A DNA stretch of 64,000 nt from Vreelandella profundi (GTDB taxonomy: Bacteria > Pseudomonadota > Gammaproteobacteria > Pseudomonadales > Halomonadaceae). The DNA lies in the NCBI RefSeq assembly GCF_019722725.1, contig NZ_CP077941.1:1798001-1862000 (forward strand), in the 5' to 3' direction. The position numbers and the translations under genes are program-made. How positions within the stretch are numbered: position 1 is the first letter of the stretch; each line of letters starts with the position of its first letter. This document shows, piece by piece, positions 27,036-39,998 of the stretch. The notes under the pieces were generated by a model that was not told the origin of the DNA, did not search any database, and saw only the letters and a list, made by a program, of their open reading frames with translations.

Positions 27036-27061
27036 AACCTCCTATCAGCGATTCTTTCTCT

Positions 27062-27092
27062 GGGCGGCCTACGTCGCCCGTTTTATTTTATT
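27062..27092 (+). terminator. Terminator of the xdhABC-guaD operon
   Basis: GGGCG and CGCCC pair around a short loop (27062-27079) and are followed by GTTTTATTTTATT. It lies 26 bases past the guaD stop. Confidence 0.8.
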
Positions 27093-27131
27093 GTTCGGTA
27101 TTGCTGGGTGGTAATTATCTTTTCTGGCGGC

Positions 27132-27170
27132 AAAAAAAATCCCCCGGGGCATGTGCCCTGGGGGATTTTT
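27132..27170 (-). terminator. Terminator of the rRNA operon
   Basis: A long GC-rich inverted repeat (ATCCCCCGGGGC and GCCCTGGGGGAT, with one mismatch) is flanked by A-runs on the left and T-runs on the right. It can therefore end transcription from both sides. It is 10 bases beyond the 5S gene on the minus strand. Confidence 0.9.
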
Positions 27171-27180
27171 CATATAAGTG

Positions 27181-27296
27181 CCTGACGATGACCTACTCTC
27201 GCATGGGGAGACCCCACACTACCATCGGCGCTAAGCGGTTTCACTTCTGAGTTCGGCAAGGGATCAGGTGGTTCACGCGTGCTATGGTCGTCAGGC
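27181..27296 (-). rRNA. rrf: 5S ribosomal RNA
   Basis: About 116 bases, minus strand. It begins GCCTGACGACCATAGC and ends with the complementary GTCAGGC, so the terminal stem closes. The conserved CCGAACTCAGAAGTGAAAC and GGTAGTGTGG segments are present. It is the last gene of the rRNA operon. Confidence 0.95.
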
Positions 27297-27461
27297 GTAA
27301 CTGGTGGTATATCATGCTGATGTGACTGTTTTATCTTTTTACGTGCCACCTGCCTGTCTCACTTTTGTGAGTTAGCTTAGCCACACGCTGCGTATCCGGC
27401 TTTTTTGATGCGTTAACATCATCACGTTATCATTTTGAGCCAGACCCCTTGGGTGTTATAG

Positions 27462-30349
<2,888 letters not shown>

Positions 30350-30468
30350 CTATAACCCGAAGGAGTCTGGTATCTCGCAATGATAACGTTCATTTGCCGG
30401 ATACGTATAAAACGTATCACAATATAAGAACCCACCTTGCGGTGTGTTCTTGTCAGCATGATATACAT

Positions 30469-30480
30469 TGTTAAAGAGCG
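30469..30480 (-). promoter_or_regulatory. boxA antitermination site in the spacer before 23S
   Basis: Minus-strand CGCTCTTTAACA matches the boxA core (TGCTCTTTAACA) bound by NusB/S10. It lies 120 bases before the 23S gene, as in other rRNA operons. Confidence 0.85.
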
Positions 30481-30595
30481 ACTGTTCAATAAACAGTGAT
30501 AAAGCGACGTGCGACAAACAACAGCACAGCGACTTATCAGTGGTCACGAAACATTTACAAACGGTATTAAGGTTAAAACTTAAGATACTAAATAA

Positions 30596-30671
30596 TGGTG
30601 GAGCCAAGCGGGATCGAACCGCTGACCTCCTGCGTGCAAGGCAGGCGCTCTCCCAGCTGAGCTATGGCCCC
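30596..30671 (-). tRNA. tRNA-Ala (anticodon TGC)
   Basis: 76 bases including an encoded CCA. It starts GGGGCCATAGCTCAG, has the anticodon loop CTTGCAC and the T-loop GGTTCGATCC, and ends with CCA. The acceptor stem pairs fully apart from the usual wobble. It lies in the 16S-23S spacer downstream of tRNA-Ile. Confidence 0.97.
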
Positions 30672-30776
30672 ATCTAGCAACCAACTTTCCGGGTAATTTT
30701 ATTCAAGACAAGGCATTTTATGGTGAAGCATGGCATTTCATGCGAGTCATAAAATGACGCCGTATTGGATAAAATT

Positions 30777-30853
<77 letters not shown>

Positions 30854-30921
30854 GGTTTACTATCACCTCGAAGGCATGGCTAACTAGCCAACCTCACACT
30901 ACTTTTTACTAAAAGCGGAGA

Positions 30922-30951
30922 GTGCGCTCTAACCAACTGAGCTACAGACCC
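30922..30951 (-). pseudogene. Duplicated 5' fragment of tRNA-Ile
   Basis: Thirty bases identical to the first 30 bases of the neighbouring tRNA-Ile (30824-30853) recur in the same orientation 98 bases upstream of it, between the 16S gene and the intact tRNA. The copy covers the 5' acceptor strand, the D arm and the beginning of the anticodon stem, and then diverges. It is in the transcribed spacer. It cannot be a working tRNA; it is a remnant of duplication or recombination. Confidence 0.92.
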
Positions 30952-31035
30952 AAGAGGGGATCGTGCTTAAACCGTTTGCTCTATGATCTGATCAGGTAAT
31001 TCATTGTGGACGCTTACTGACTGTGACGCATCGTT

Positions 31036-32570
<1,535 letters not shown>

Positions 32571-32748
32571 ACAATCATTGTGATCCTTACTTGTCACCCG
32601 AGGACAACAAAAGCGGAATCAAACTTGGCTCAAGGTTCAAACGAATTCATTCAAAACGGATTAAAAAGGCAATGCCTTTAAAATCTTATTGCTTGAGTCG
32701 CTTGCCTTGATATTGGGTGATTTGTCACCAACATCAGCAAGCGCCCAC

Positions 32749-32764
32749 ATGAATTACCTGATCA
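32749..32764 (-). other. 5' arm of the 16S processing stem
   Basis: TGATCAGGTAATTCAT on the minus strand in the leader is the exact complement of the segment 30989-31004 past the 16S 3' end; pairing continues with few mismatches for at least another 15 bases. This is the long RNase III stem that frames pre-16S RNA. Confidence 0.85.
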
Positions 32765-32767
32765 AAT

Positions 32768-32779
32768 TGTTAAAGAGCT
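32768..32779 (-). promoter_or_regulatory. boxA antitermination site in the rRNA leader
   Basis: Minus-strand AGCTCTTTAACA matches boxA. It lies between the promoter and the 16S processing stem. Confidence 0.85.
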
Positions 32780-32814
32780 GGTCGCTGAGGCCGTGCCCCG
32801 TTGACGTGTGGCGT

Positions 32815-32842
32815 ATACTACCCGATTTCCTGAAGGGGTCAA
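32815..32842 (-). promoter_or_regulatory. rRNA operon promoter (P1 type)
   Basis: TTGACC (complement 32837-32842) and TAGTAT (complement 32815-32820) are separated by 16 bases, the spacing typical of rrn P1. The -35 is preceded by an A/T-rich stretch (AATAAATATGTGATTTG) that could act as an UP element. It is about 245 bases before mature 16S. Confidence 0.75.
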
Positions 32843-32942
32843 CAGCAAATCACATATTTATTAGCAAAAACCTCACATTGGGCTCAACAACATCTATTAA
32901 AGGGCCAATAACCAGTGGCTTAATACCTTAAAAGATATAAGC

Positions 32943-33935
32943 CTACAGCGCTGCCAAGCGAGCACGCAATTCCTCACGCCGATCATGAGTAACGAAGGCT
33001 TCATTGATAGCATTTAGGGTCAATTGCCGAAACATTGCCTCATCCCACCCGAATGCTTCCGCGCAAGCCAAATGATTCGATAGCATGCCGCCGCCAAAGT
33101 AGGCTGGATCATCTGAGCTAATAGTGACTTTCAGCCCTTCCGCCAAAAGCTTCGGGAGGGGGTGGTCACATAGGTTTTCAACCACCTTCAAACTGACATT
33201 GGAAAGCGGACATACCGTGAGAACAATCTGCTCACGACGCAAACGGGCCACGACCTCATCGCTTTCTAAGCAACGCACTCCATGGTCGATGCGCTGAACA
33301 TCAAGAATATCCAATGCATCATTGATATATTCAGCCGGGCCTTCCTCACCCGCATGTGCCACGCGCACAAGATCTAGCTGTTTAGCACGATCAAATACAG
33401 CAGCGAACTTTGCCGGCGGATTGTTTTTCTCAGCACTATCTAAACCAATGGCATCCAGCATTTTCCAATAAGGCGCCGCCTGCTCCAGCACATGCAGTGC
33501 CTCTTCTGCAGGACGATCACGCAGAAAAGCCATGATCAAACCTATCGTAAGATCCAGCGTTTCCTCAGCCTCTTGCTTGGCCTTTAACAGTCCGGTCATC
33601 ACGACTTCTAACGGCACGCCGCGCTGAAGGTGTGCCTGAGGATCAAAGTGCATATCTATATGGACAACGCCCTCACCTCGCGCACGCTTAAAATAGTCCA
33701 TTGCCAGATCATAAAAGTCCTCCTCATTGCGGAGCACATTCATCCCCTGAAAATAAAGAGCCAAAAACGCCTGCAGGTTGTTAAAACGATAGGCATCTTT
33801 AGCCTCCTGCACCGTCGCGTAAGGCAAATCAATGCCATTGCGCTGCGCCAAAGCAAACATTAGCTCCGGCTCAAGCGAGCCCTCGATGTGCAGGTGGAGC
33901 TCTACTTTAGGAAGGTCACGTAAAAAATCATGCAT
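32943..33935 (-). CDS. Adenine deaminase (adenosine deaminase family)
   Basis: A 330-residue zinc hydrolase converting adenine to hypoxanthine. Metal ligands and catalytic residues lie in VELHLHIEGSLEPE (HxH near the N-terminus), RVAHAGEEG (His, Glu), QRIDHGVRCL and TISSDDPAYFGGG. The SSDDPAYFGG form of the last motif is typical of the adenine deaminase subgroup (as in Pseudomonas and fungal Aah1) rather than of true adenosine deaminase. The ATG at complement 33933-33935 has AAGGAG six bases upstream. It starts 25 bases after cydC on the same strand and could be read from the cyd transcript, an unusual neighbour for a salvage enzyme. Substrate choice is inferred. Confidence 0.88.
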   Translation of the reverse strand: MHDFLRDLPKVELHLHIEGSLEPELMFALAQRNGIDLPYATVQEAKDAYRFNNLQAFLALYFQGMNVLRNEEDFYDLAMDYFKRARGEGVVHIDMHFDPQAHLQRGVPLEVVMTGLLKAKQEAEETLDLTIGLIMAFLRDRPAEEALHVLEQAAPYWKMLDAIGLDSAEKNNPPAKFAAVFDRAKQLDLVRVAHAGEEGPAEYINDALDILDVQRIDHGVRCLESDEVVARLRREQIVLTVCPLSNVSLKVVENLCDHPLPKLLAEGLKVTISSDDPAYFGGGMLSNHLACAEAFGWDEAMFRQLTLNAINEAFVTHDRREELRARLAAL

Positions 33936-33960
33936 TGCGGGCTCCTTACTGTTGCACGTC

Positions 33961-35673
33961 TTAGCTGCTGCGCTTATCCAATTCAAGAAGCTTACCGGCA
34001 TCAAGGTGCCAGTGATACTCAACGCTAGGTAGCAGATCCAACGAGCTAACCTGATGAATAAAAAAGATAGTGCTTCGATTGACCAGCCACAGATCCAGCG
34101 AGTGAGCAATATGCTGAGCAGTGGATGCATCGAGGCCGGCGAAAGGTTCGTCAAGAATGACCACGCTAGGATCGCGTAGCATCAAGCGTGCCAATGCTAC
34201 ACGCCGCGCCTGTCCACCCGAAAGCTGCTGCCCCCTTTCACCTACCGCAGTATCTAACCCACTAGGGAGTTGACCTACCCAGTCGTGCAGCGCGACAGCC
34301 TTTAATACCTCATGAAGCATTGCATCGCTCGCGTCGGGGCTAGCAATACGCAGATTTTCTGCTAACGAGGCATCAAACAAATCTACCTGCTGCGTGAGCA
34401 TAGCAAACCGGCTGGCACGGCTCTCTGCCGATAGTTGCCACGCATGAATACCGGCAATCTTAATATCGCCCTGCGTTGCTTTTAGGCGCCCCATCAACAG
34501 GCTGGCCAGTGACGACTTTCCTGCTCCAGAGTTGCCGGTAATCACGGCACGCTTTCCAGCGGGCAATTCAAAGCTGATATCGCTTAACGCCGGAATAAAT
34601 GACTGCGCATAGGTTATAGAAAGCTTGCGAGCAGTGATGGCTAAACCTACGCCTTCTGGCAACTTAACGGGCGAGTTAACCGGCTCGCGACCAGCCGTTA
34701 ATTTATTTAGCCGGCGCACTGCGGCGTAGCTAGCACCGAGTTTCATAAAGCTCGCGGGCAAAGCAATAAACGCCTCATTAGCACCTAGCGCAATCAGCAC
34801 CGCCATAACTAAAATAGGGCCCGTCACCCACTGCTGATGAAAGGCCAGACTTGCAAGCCACAAAACGCCAATCACCATTAATCCACTGACGGCACCGACA
34901 AAGCAGTTTATCAACGCAGTCCTGCGGCCTAAGGAGCGCTGATTACTAAATGCCTGCTGCTCCTGACTGGCAATAAGCGCCCGATGCCATTGTGAACTTT
35001 GATAACTAATTAACTCCGCGCAGGCCTGTACCTGATCGACAGTCAAGCGACGAAGAAGCTGCTGATCAACGACCTGCTGGTAGCTTTGCGAAAACCCCCA
35101 GGTAGCCGCAAACAATGTCACTATCAGCCAAAGCAAACCCAACGTGATCGCCATTAGCAACGCAACGCTTGGCAACCATATAGCCACGAACAATGACACC
35201 GCCAACACGCTAAGCAGCGCCACGACGGGTGGCACTAGTATGCGTAAATAAAAATTATCCAAGGTGTCGATATCAGCCGTTAAGCGGCTCAGCCAATCAC
35301 TCGCCCGCTCTGCGCGCAGACGCGCATCGTCAAACCCTGTTAAATAGCCGAATACGCGATAACGCAGATCAGCCAGCAGCGTTAGCACCGTATTGTGGTT
35401 ATAGAGCCGTTCAACATAGCGGGCAACTGTGCGCACAAGCGCGAAAAAGCGAATGCCTCCACCGGGCACATAAACGTCTAGCCGCGCCGGAATACCCAGC
35501 GCAAAGGCGATACCGGTTAATGCACTTGCGGCAATAAACCAACCGGAGAGTCCCAGTAGCGCAAGCCCAGCCATTAAGGTAATCCACACTAGAAGAGAAC
35601 CGATTAAAAAGCGCCGACGCCGCTGTATTAAAAGCCGCAACCAGGGGCGAAAATCATGATAAATATTCATCAT
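33961..35673 (-). CDS. cydC: Heterodimeric ABC exporter CydDC, subunit CydC
   Basis: A 570-residue half transporter: six-helix membrane domain (about residues 15-310) then an ATPase domain with Walker A GNSGAGKSS, signature LSGGQARRVALAR and Walker B VVILDEPFAGLD. CydDC is needed to assemble cytochrome bd, exporting cysteine/glutathione or handling haem. It overlaps cydD by four bases (ATGA), so the pair is coupled and expected to form one heterodimer. Sub-naming C versus D follows order and similarity. Length is normal. Confidence 0.92.
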   Translation of the reverse strand: MMNIYHDFRPWLRLLIQRRRRFLIGSLLVWITLMAGLALLGLSGWFIAASALTGIAFALGIPARLDVYVPGGGIRFFALVRTVARYVERLYNHNTVLTLLADLRYRVFGYLTGFDDARLRAERASDWLSRLTADIDTLDNFYLRILVPPVVALLSVLAVSLFVAIWLPSVALLMAITLGLLWLIVTLFAATWGFSQSYQQVVDQQLLRRLTVDQVQACAELISYQSSQWHRALIASQEQQAFSNQRSLGRRTALINCFVGAVSGLMVIGVLWLASLAFHQQWVTGPILVMAVLIALGANEAFIALPASFMKLGASYAAVRRLNKLTAGREPVNSPVKLPEGVGLAITARKLSITYAQSFIPALSDISFELPAGKRAVITGNSGAGKSSLASLLMGRLKATQGDIKIAGIHAWQLSAESRASRFAMLTQQVDLFDASLAENLRIASPDASDAMLHEVLKAVALHDWVGQLPSGLDTAVGERGQQLSGGQARRVALARLMLRDPSVVILDEPFAGLDASTAQHIAHSLDLWLVNRSTIFFIHQVSSLDLLPSVEYHWHLDAGKLLELDKRSS

Positions 35674-37337
35674 GAGCAGACCCTTTCCAGCAGGCCCTTT
35701 TTAAACACAAAATGCCGCTGAGCAGAGGCAATCACAGTCATATGATGGGTCGCAATCACCAGCGAACGTCCCTCTTTGGCTAGCGCTAGCAATGCTGTCA
35801 ATACAAACTGCTCAGTCTCTACATCTAAACTCGTCGTGGGCTCATCTAATAACACTAGCGGGGCATTACTGAGGTATACACGAGCGAGAGCCAGGCGCTG
35901 CGCCTGCCCGCCCGACAGGCCCACGCCACGCTCACCAATCAGCGTATCTAGGCCTTCAGGCAACTGCGCCAAGAGAGAGCCCAAGCCTGCACGCTGAAGC
36001 GCGGCCGACATTTCGTCACGGGTAGCTTCTGGCGCCGCTAAGCGCAAGTTCTCCTCTAGGCTGCCATATAGTAGGCATGGCTGCTGATCCAACCAGGCGT
36101 AGCGGGCACTCTGCCAGCGCACCTTGCCAGCACTCGGTGCGACAAAGCCTGCGAGCAACGCTAGCAGCGTCGACTTACCGCTTCCCGATTCACCGCTAAT
36201 CACTACCACTTCGCCCTGCTGAATGGTTAGATCGATAGGCCCTACAACCTGGCCACGCCCAGGGTAAGCAGCGCAAGCAGCCGTTAACTCGATAGCCGAT
36301 GCGCGCGATATTGGCTTCACGTACTCATTGGCACTAACCATGTCAGGCACATTAAATATATTCACTACGCTTTCAGCGGCGCCGAGAGCCGCTGCACGGT
36401 CATGATAATGCTGTGAAAGCGTGCGCAAGGGCTGGAAAAACTCAGGCGCTAACAGCAGTACGGCTAGCCCCGTAAACAGTGTCAATGAGGGTGACGGCCC
36501 ATAGTCAATGTAGCCCAGCAGCCCAAACCCCACGTACATAGCCACAACAGCAATCGCCACTGAGGCAAAGAACTCAAGGACTGCTGAAGAGAGAAAGGCC
36601 AAACGTAAAGTGCGCATACTTAGGCGGCGATAATCGTCGGTGGCATACCAAACATCCTGCTGCACAGCGCCGGTACGACCAAATAGCTGTAGCGTTGTCA
36701 TGCCGCGCACGCGGTCAATAAAATAGGCAGACAGTCGGGATACGGCGACAAACTGGTCGCGATTAAGACGCTCAGCGCCCATACCCACAAGCGCCATAAA
36801 AAGAGGAATTAACGGCGCTGAAAGGAGTAGAAAAATAGCCACTAAATAATCCAGCCACCCCACTACTATCAATATTATGAGAGGTAGAAAGAGGGTAATT
36901 AGCAGCTGGGGATAAAATCGAGCGAAATAGCCTTCCAGGGCATCGACATGCTCAACCACCTGGTTGGCTAGAGAGCCGCTATGCTGACTGGTTAACCATA
37001 TTGGGCCTAATGCAGAAAGCTTGTCCAACAGCTGCGTTCTGGCCAGCTGACGAATACGCAGGCTGGCTTCCAAACTCAGCGTCTCATAACACCACTGGAA
37101 CAATGCTCGCAGCATCACACAGCCAGCTAGCAAACCAAACACAGGCAAAAGGGCTAACGGCGAGCGAGCCTGCACCACCAGCTGTTCGATAAGCCATGCA
37201 AGCCCTACGACCAAAACGATAGTTTGGCTACCCGCCAGCACTCCGCAAAGCGCCGCACCGAGCAAGCGCTTGCGTTGCGTTAAAGCCAATTCCTTCAGCC
37301 AACTACGCGGCGTTAAGGCTGCCACTTGCGTTACCAT
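35670..37337 (-). CDS. cydD: Heterodimeric ABC exporter CydDC, subunit CydD
   Basis: A 555-residue half transporter: an N-terminal membrane domain with six hydrophobic segments, then an ATPase domain with Walker A SGESGSGKST, signature LSGGQAQRLALAR and Walker B LVLLDEPTTSLD. The ATG at complement 37335-37337 lies four bases past the cydB stop. A GTG seven codons earlier would overlap the end of cydB and is an alternative. Its partner is CydC, and the substrate class is inferred from the family. Confidence 0.92.
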   Translation of the reverse strand: MVTQVAALTPRSWLKELALTQRKRLLGAALCGVLAGSQTIVLVVGLAWLIEQLVVQARSPLALLPVFGLLAGCVMLRALFQWCYETLSLEASLRIRQLARTQLLDKLSALGPIWLTSQHSGSLANQVVEHVDALEGYFARFYPQLLITLFLPLIILIVVGWLDYLVAIFLLLSAPLIPLFMALVGMGAERLNRDQFVAVSRLSAYFIDRVRGMTTLQLFGRTGAVQQDVWYATDDYRRLSMRTLRLAFLSSAVLEFFASVAIAVVAMYVGFGLLGYIDYGPSPSLTLFTGLAVLLLAPEFFQPLRTLSQHYHDRAAALGAAESVVNIFNVPDMVSANEYVKPISRASAIELTAACAAYPGRGQVVGPIDLTIQQGEVVVISGESGSGKSTLLALLAGFVAPSAGKVRWQSARYAWLDQQPCLLYGSLEENLRLAAPEATRDEMSAALQRAGLGSLLAQLPEGLDTLIGERGVGLSGGQAQRLALARVYLSNAPLVLLDEPTTSLDVETEQFVLTALLALAKEGRSLVIATHHMTVIASAQRHFVFKKGLLERVCS

Positions 37338-37341
37338 GCGC

Positions 37342-38343
37342 TCAGTGATATCCCTCACCTACACGTACTTTGCCGCGAAAAACCCAATATGTCCAAGCGG
37401 TGTAGGCCAAGATGACAGGAATAACAAACACCATACCTACCAGCAGGAACAGCTGAGATTCTGGTGCAGATGCTGCATCCCACAGCGTGTAATTCGGTGG
37501 CACGATAACCGGCCATTTGCTGACAATCAGGCCTAAATAGGTAAAGAAGTAGATACCAATCGTGGCGAGGAAAGGCGCAAGTTCACGACGTTTTTGCACC
37601 GAGCGATAAACGATAAAGGAACACATCAGCGCCATCGCCGGGAATATCCAAATTAGCTGAATATTGCCAAACCAGCGTTCCCACACACGAGGATTTACAA
37701 AGGGCGTCCAGAGGCTAATCACCGCAAACACGAACAGCACCAGCGCGAGTAACATAGGCGTGATTTTATACGCCCAGTCCTGAACATGACCTTCAGACTT
37801 CAGGATCAGCCAAGTAGCACCGAGCAATGCATAGCCGGCCATTAAGCCAAGACCAGTCAGCACAGAGAAAGGCGTCAGCCAATCAAACGCGCCGCCAACA
37901 TAGACGAAGTCCTCAACGGGAAAGCCTTGAATATAGGCCCCTACCACTGCGCCCTGAGCAAAGGCCGCAATGGCCGACCCCCAGCAAAAAGCACGGTTCC
38001 ACCAATGCCGATTACGCTTTGATTTGAAGCGAAACTCAAAGGCAATGCCGCGAAATATCAAACCGGCAAGCATCAGGAAAACGCCGATATAAAGCGCTGG
38101 CAGGAAAACTGAATAAACCAATGGGAATGCGCCTAACAGGCCAGCGCCACCCAGTACTAACCACGTTTCGTTGCCGTCCCATATCGGTGCGACCGAATTC
38201 ATCATTACATCGCGAGCATCCTCATCGGGCGCAAAGGGATAGAGAATTCCCAGCCCTAAATCAAACCCATCCATCAGCACATACATCATGATGCCGAAAC
38301 CAATGATGAAGGCCCAGATTAACGTCAGATCAAACATTTCCAT
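37342..38343 (-). CDS. cydB: Cytochrome bd-type quinol oxidase subunit II (CioB/CydB)
   Basis: A 333-residue inner membrane protein with eight or nine hydrophobic segments. Family landmarks: the N-terminal MMYVLMDGFDLGLG, the conserved WDGNETWLVLGGAGLLGAFP loop and GLIFRGIAFEFR. Length is of the shorter, cyanide-insensitive (CioB) class (E. coli CydB 379). GAGGAG is placed 8 bases before the ATG. It starts two bases after cydA and is followed by the CydDC genes. Confidence 0.94.
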   Translation of the reverse strand: MEMFDLTLIWAFIIGFGIMMYVLMDGFDLGLGILYPFAPDEDARDVMMNSVAPIWDGNETWLVLGGAGLLGAFPLVYSVFLPALYIGVFLMLAGLIFRGIAFEFRFKSKRNRHWWNRAFCWGSAIAAFAQGAVVGAYIQGFPVEDFVYVGGAFDWLTPFSVLTGLGLMAGYALLGATWLILKSEGHVQDWAYKITPMLLALVLFVFAVISLWTPFVNPRVWERWFGNIQLIWIFPAMALMCSFIVYRSVQKRRELAPFLATIGIYFFTYLGLIVSKWPVIVPPNYTLWDAASAPESQLFLLVGMVFVIPVILAYTAWTYWVFRGKVRVGEGYH

Positions 38344-38345
38344 GC

Positions 38346-39761
38346 TCAGCTCCTCACCGGGTCAACGTCATCATCAAAAGAGGTATGCGCAGCAGATAGC
38401 GGCCGCATAGGACGATGGACATTGTGATCAGTCGTTTCACGCTCGTCTTCCGGCAACATACCGTTACGCACGACTCGTGTTAGATAATAAATGCCTGCGT
38501 AGAACACCACGGCGTAAACCAGGATATAGCCAATCAGTGAAAACAATGCCATGGGGCCGGTGAGTGACGGCGTTAAGCCCTCAGCATGCGTCATTATGCC
38601 GTAAACCAACCAGGGCGCGCGCCCAGACTCCGTCACGATCCAACCTGCCAACACCGCGATAAAAGGCAGTGCGATCATGCCGGTTAAGGCCCTCAAAAAT
38701 AATCGCTGACTATAAATACGCCCGTTGCGACGCAAAATCAGCCCCATCAGCGACACACCAATCATTAATAGCCCAATGCCGACCATGACTCGGAAAGCCC
38801 AAAATACAATAATCACTGGCGGCTGTTCATCAACAGCTACTTCATTAAGGCCAGGTATTTCACCATCAGGCGAGTGCGTCAGAATAATGCTGGCCAGGCT
38901 AGGAATACCGAGTTCAAATTTATTGGCTTGCGCCTCTTGGTCTGGAATAGCGAACAGCAGCAGCGGTACGTTAGTAGAAGTCTCCCAGTGCCCTTCCATA
39001 GCGGCGACTTTAGCCGGCTGGTGCTCTAACGTGTTTAAACCGTGGAAATCACCCACCACTGCCTGCGCTGGGGTTAAAAACAGCAGCAGCCAGAGACACA
39101 TAGATAGCGCACGACGATTGGCCTCTGGGTCGCGACCTTGCACCAAAAACCAAGCGCTCACGCCTGCCACCACAAAGCCACCGGTGATAAACGACGCCAG
39201 GGCCATATGGGCAAAGCGGTAAGGAAAAGAGGGATTAAAAATTGCCTCAGACCAGGAAGTAACGTGGAATCGATTGTCAATTAGCTCGACGCCAGCCGGC
39301 GTATGCATCCAGCTGTTGGCTGACAATATCCAGAAAGCGGATATAAAAGTCCCTACCGCGACAGTAATGGCCGCAAACAGGTGAACGCCTTGGGGAACTT
39401 TGCCGCGTCCAAAAAGCAATATCCCTAGGAAGGCAGCTTCTAGGAAAAAGGCTGTCACAACTTCATAGCTAAGCATGGGGCCTAAAAAGTTGGAGGCCGC
39501 CATCGAGTAATTACTCCAGTTCGTACCGAACTGAAACGACATTACGATGCCAGACACTACGCCCATGCCGAAAACCACAGCAAAGACTTTCGTCCAGAAT
39601 AGCGCCAAACGATCCCAGGCAGGATTATGAGTTTTAAAAAACAGCCCCTGAAGCAACGCAATGTAGGAAGCGAGGCCGATGGTAAACACCGGGAAAATAG
39701 TGTGGAAACAGATCACAAATGCAAACTGCAATCGTGATAACAACAGTGGATCAAGTTCCAT
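38346..39761 (-). CDS. cydA: Cytochrome bd-type quinol oxidase subunit I, cyanide-insensitive class
   Basis: A 471-residue haem-bearing subunit that oxidises quinol and reduces oxygen to water. Haem ligands can be placed in the first helix (CFHTIFPVFTIG, His20, for b595/d) and in the RFAHMALASF segment (b558), with further conserved residues in GTNWSNYS and FWILSANSWMHTP. The Q-loop is short and the protein is about 50 residues shorter than E. coli CydA (522), which places it in the CioA class. The ribosome site is GGGAG before the ATG. It is the first gene of cydABDC. The 236-base gap upstream has a good -10 (TATGAT) but no clear -35. Confidence 0.94.
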   Translation of the reverse strand: MELDPLLLSRLQFAFVICFHTIFPVFTIGLASYIALLQGLFFKTHNPAWDRLALFWTKVFAVVFGMGVVSGIVMSFQFGTNWSNYSMAASNFLGPMLSYEVVTAFFLEAAFLGILLFGRGKVPQGVHLFAAITVAVGTFISAFWILSANSWMHTPAGVELIDNRFHVTSWSEAIFNPSFPYRFAHMALASFITGGFVVAGVSAWFLVQGRDPEANRRALSMCLWLLLFLTPAQAVVGDFHGLNTLEHQPAKVAAMEGHWETSTNVPLLLFAIPDQEAQANKFELGIPSLASIILTHSPDGEIPGLNEVAVDEQPPVIIVFWAFRVMVGIGLLMIGVSLMGLILRRNGRIYSQRLFLRALTGMIALPFIAVLAGWIVTESGRAPWLVYGIMTHAEGLTPSLTGPMALFSLIGYILVYAVVFYAGIYYLTRVVRNGMLPEDERETTDHNVHRPMRPLSAAHTSFDDDVDPVRS

Positions 39762-39998
39762 ATCACTCTCCCAAAACCTGAATCGGCATCCCGTTAATGG
39801 GCTAACACAAGCCTAGCTAAAGCTTAGCCGACAAAAAACTTCTAGCTAAACTCGCTAAGCTTATTTGGCCACTAAAATGGCCCTTCTAAAGCACCCTCTT
39901 AGGCAAACATCATATAACAAGTGCTACGCAGCAAAGATGAGTCGCATTGACGCACCGCGCTGCATAGCTGCTCTTTTCTCGGTTTTATCCATGCAACT

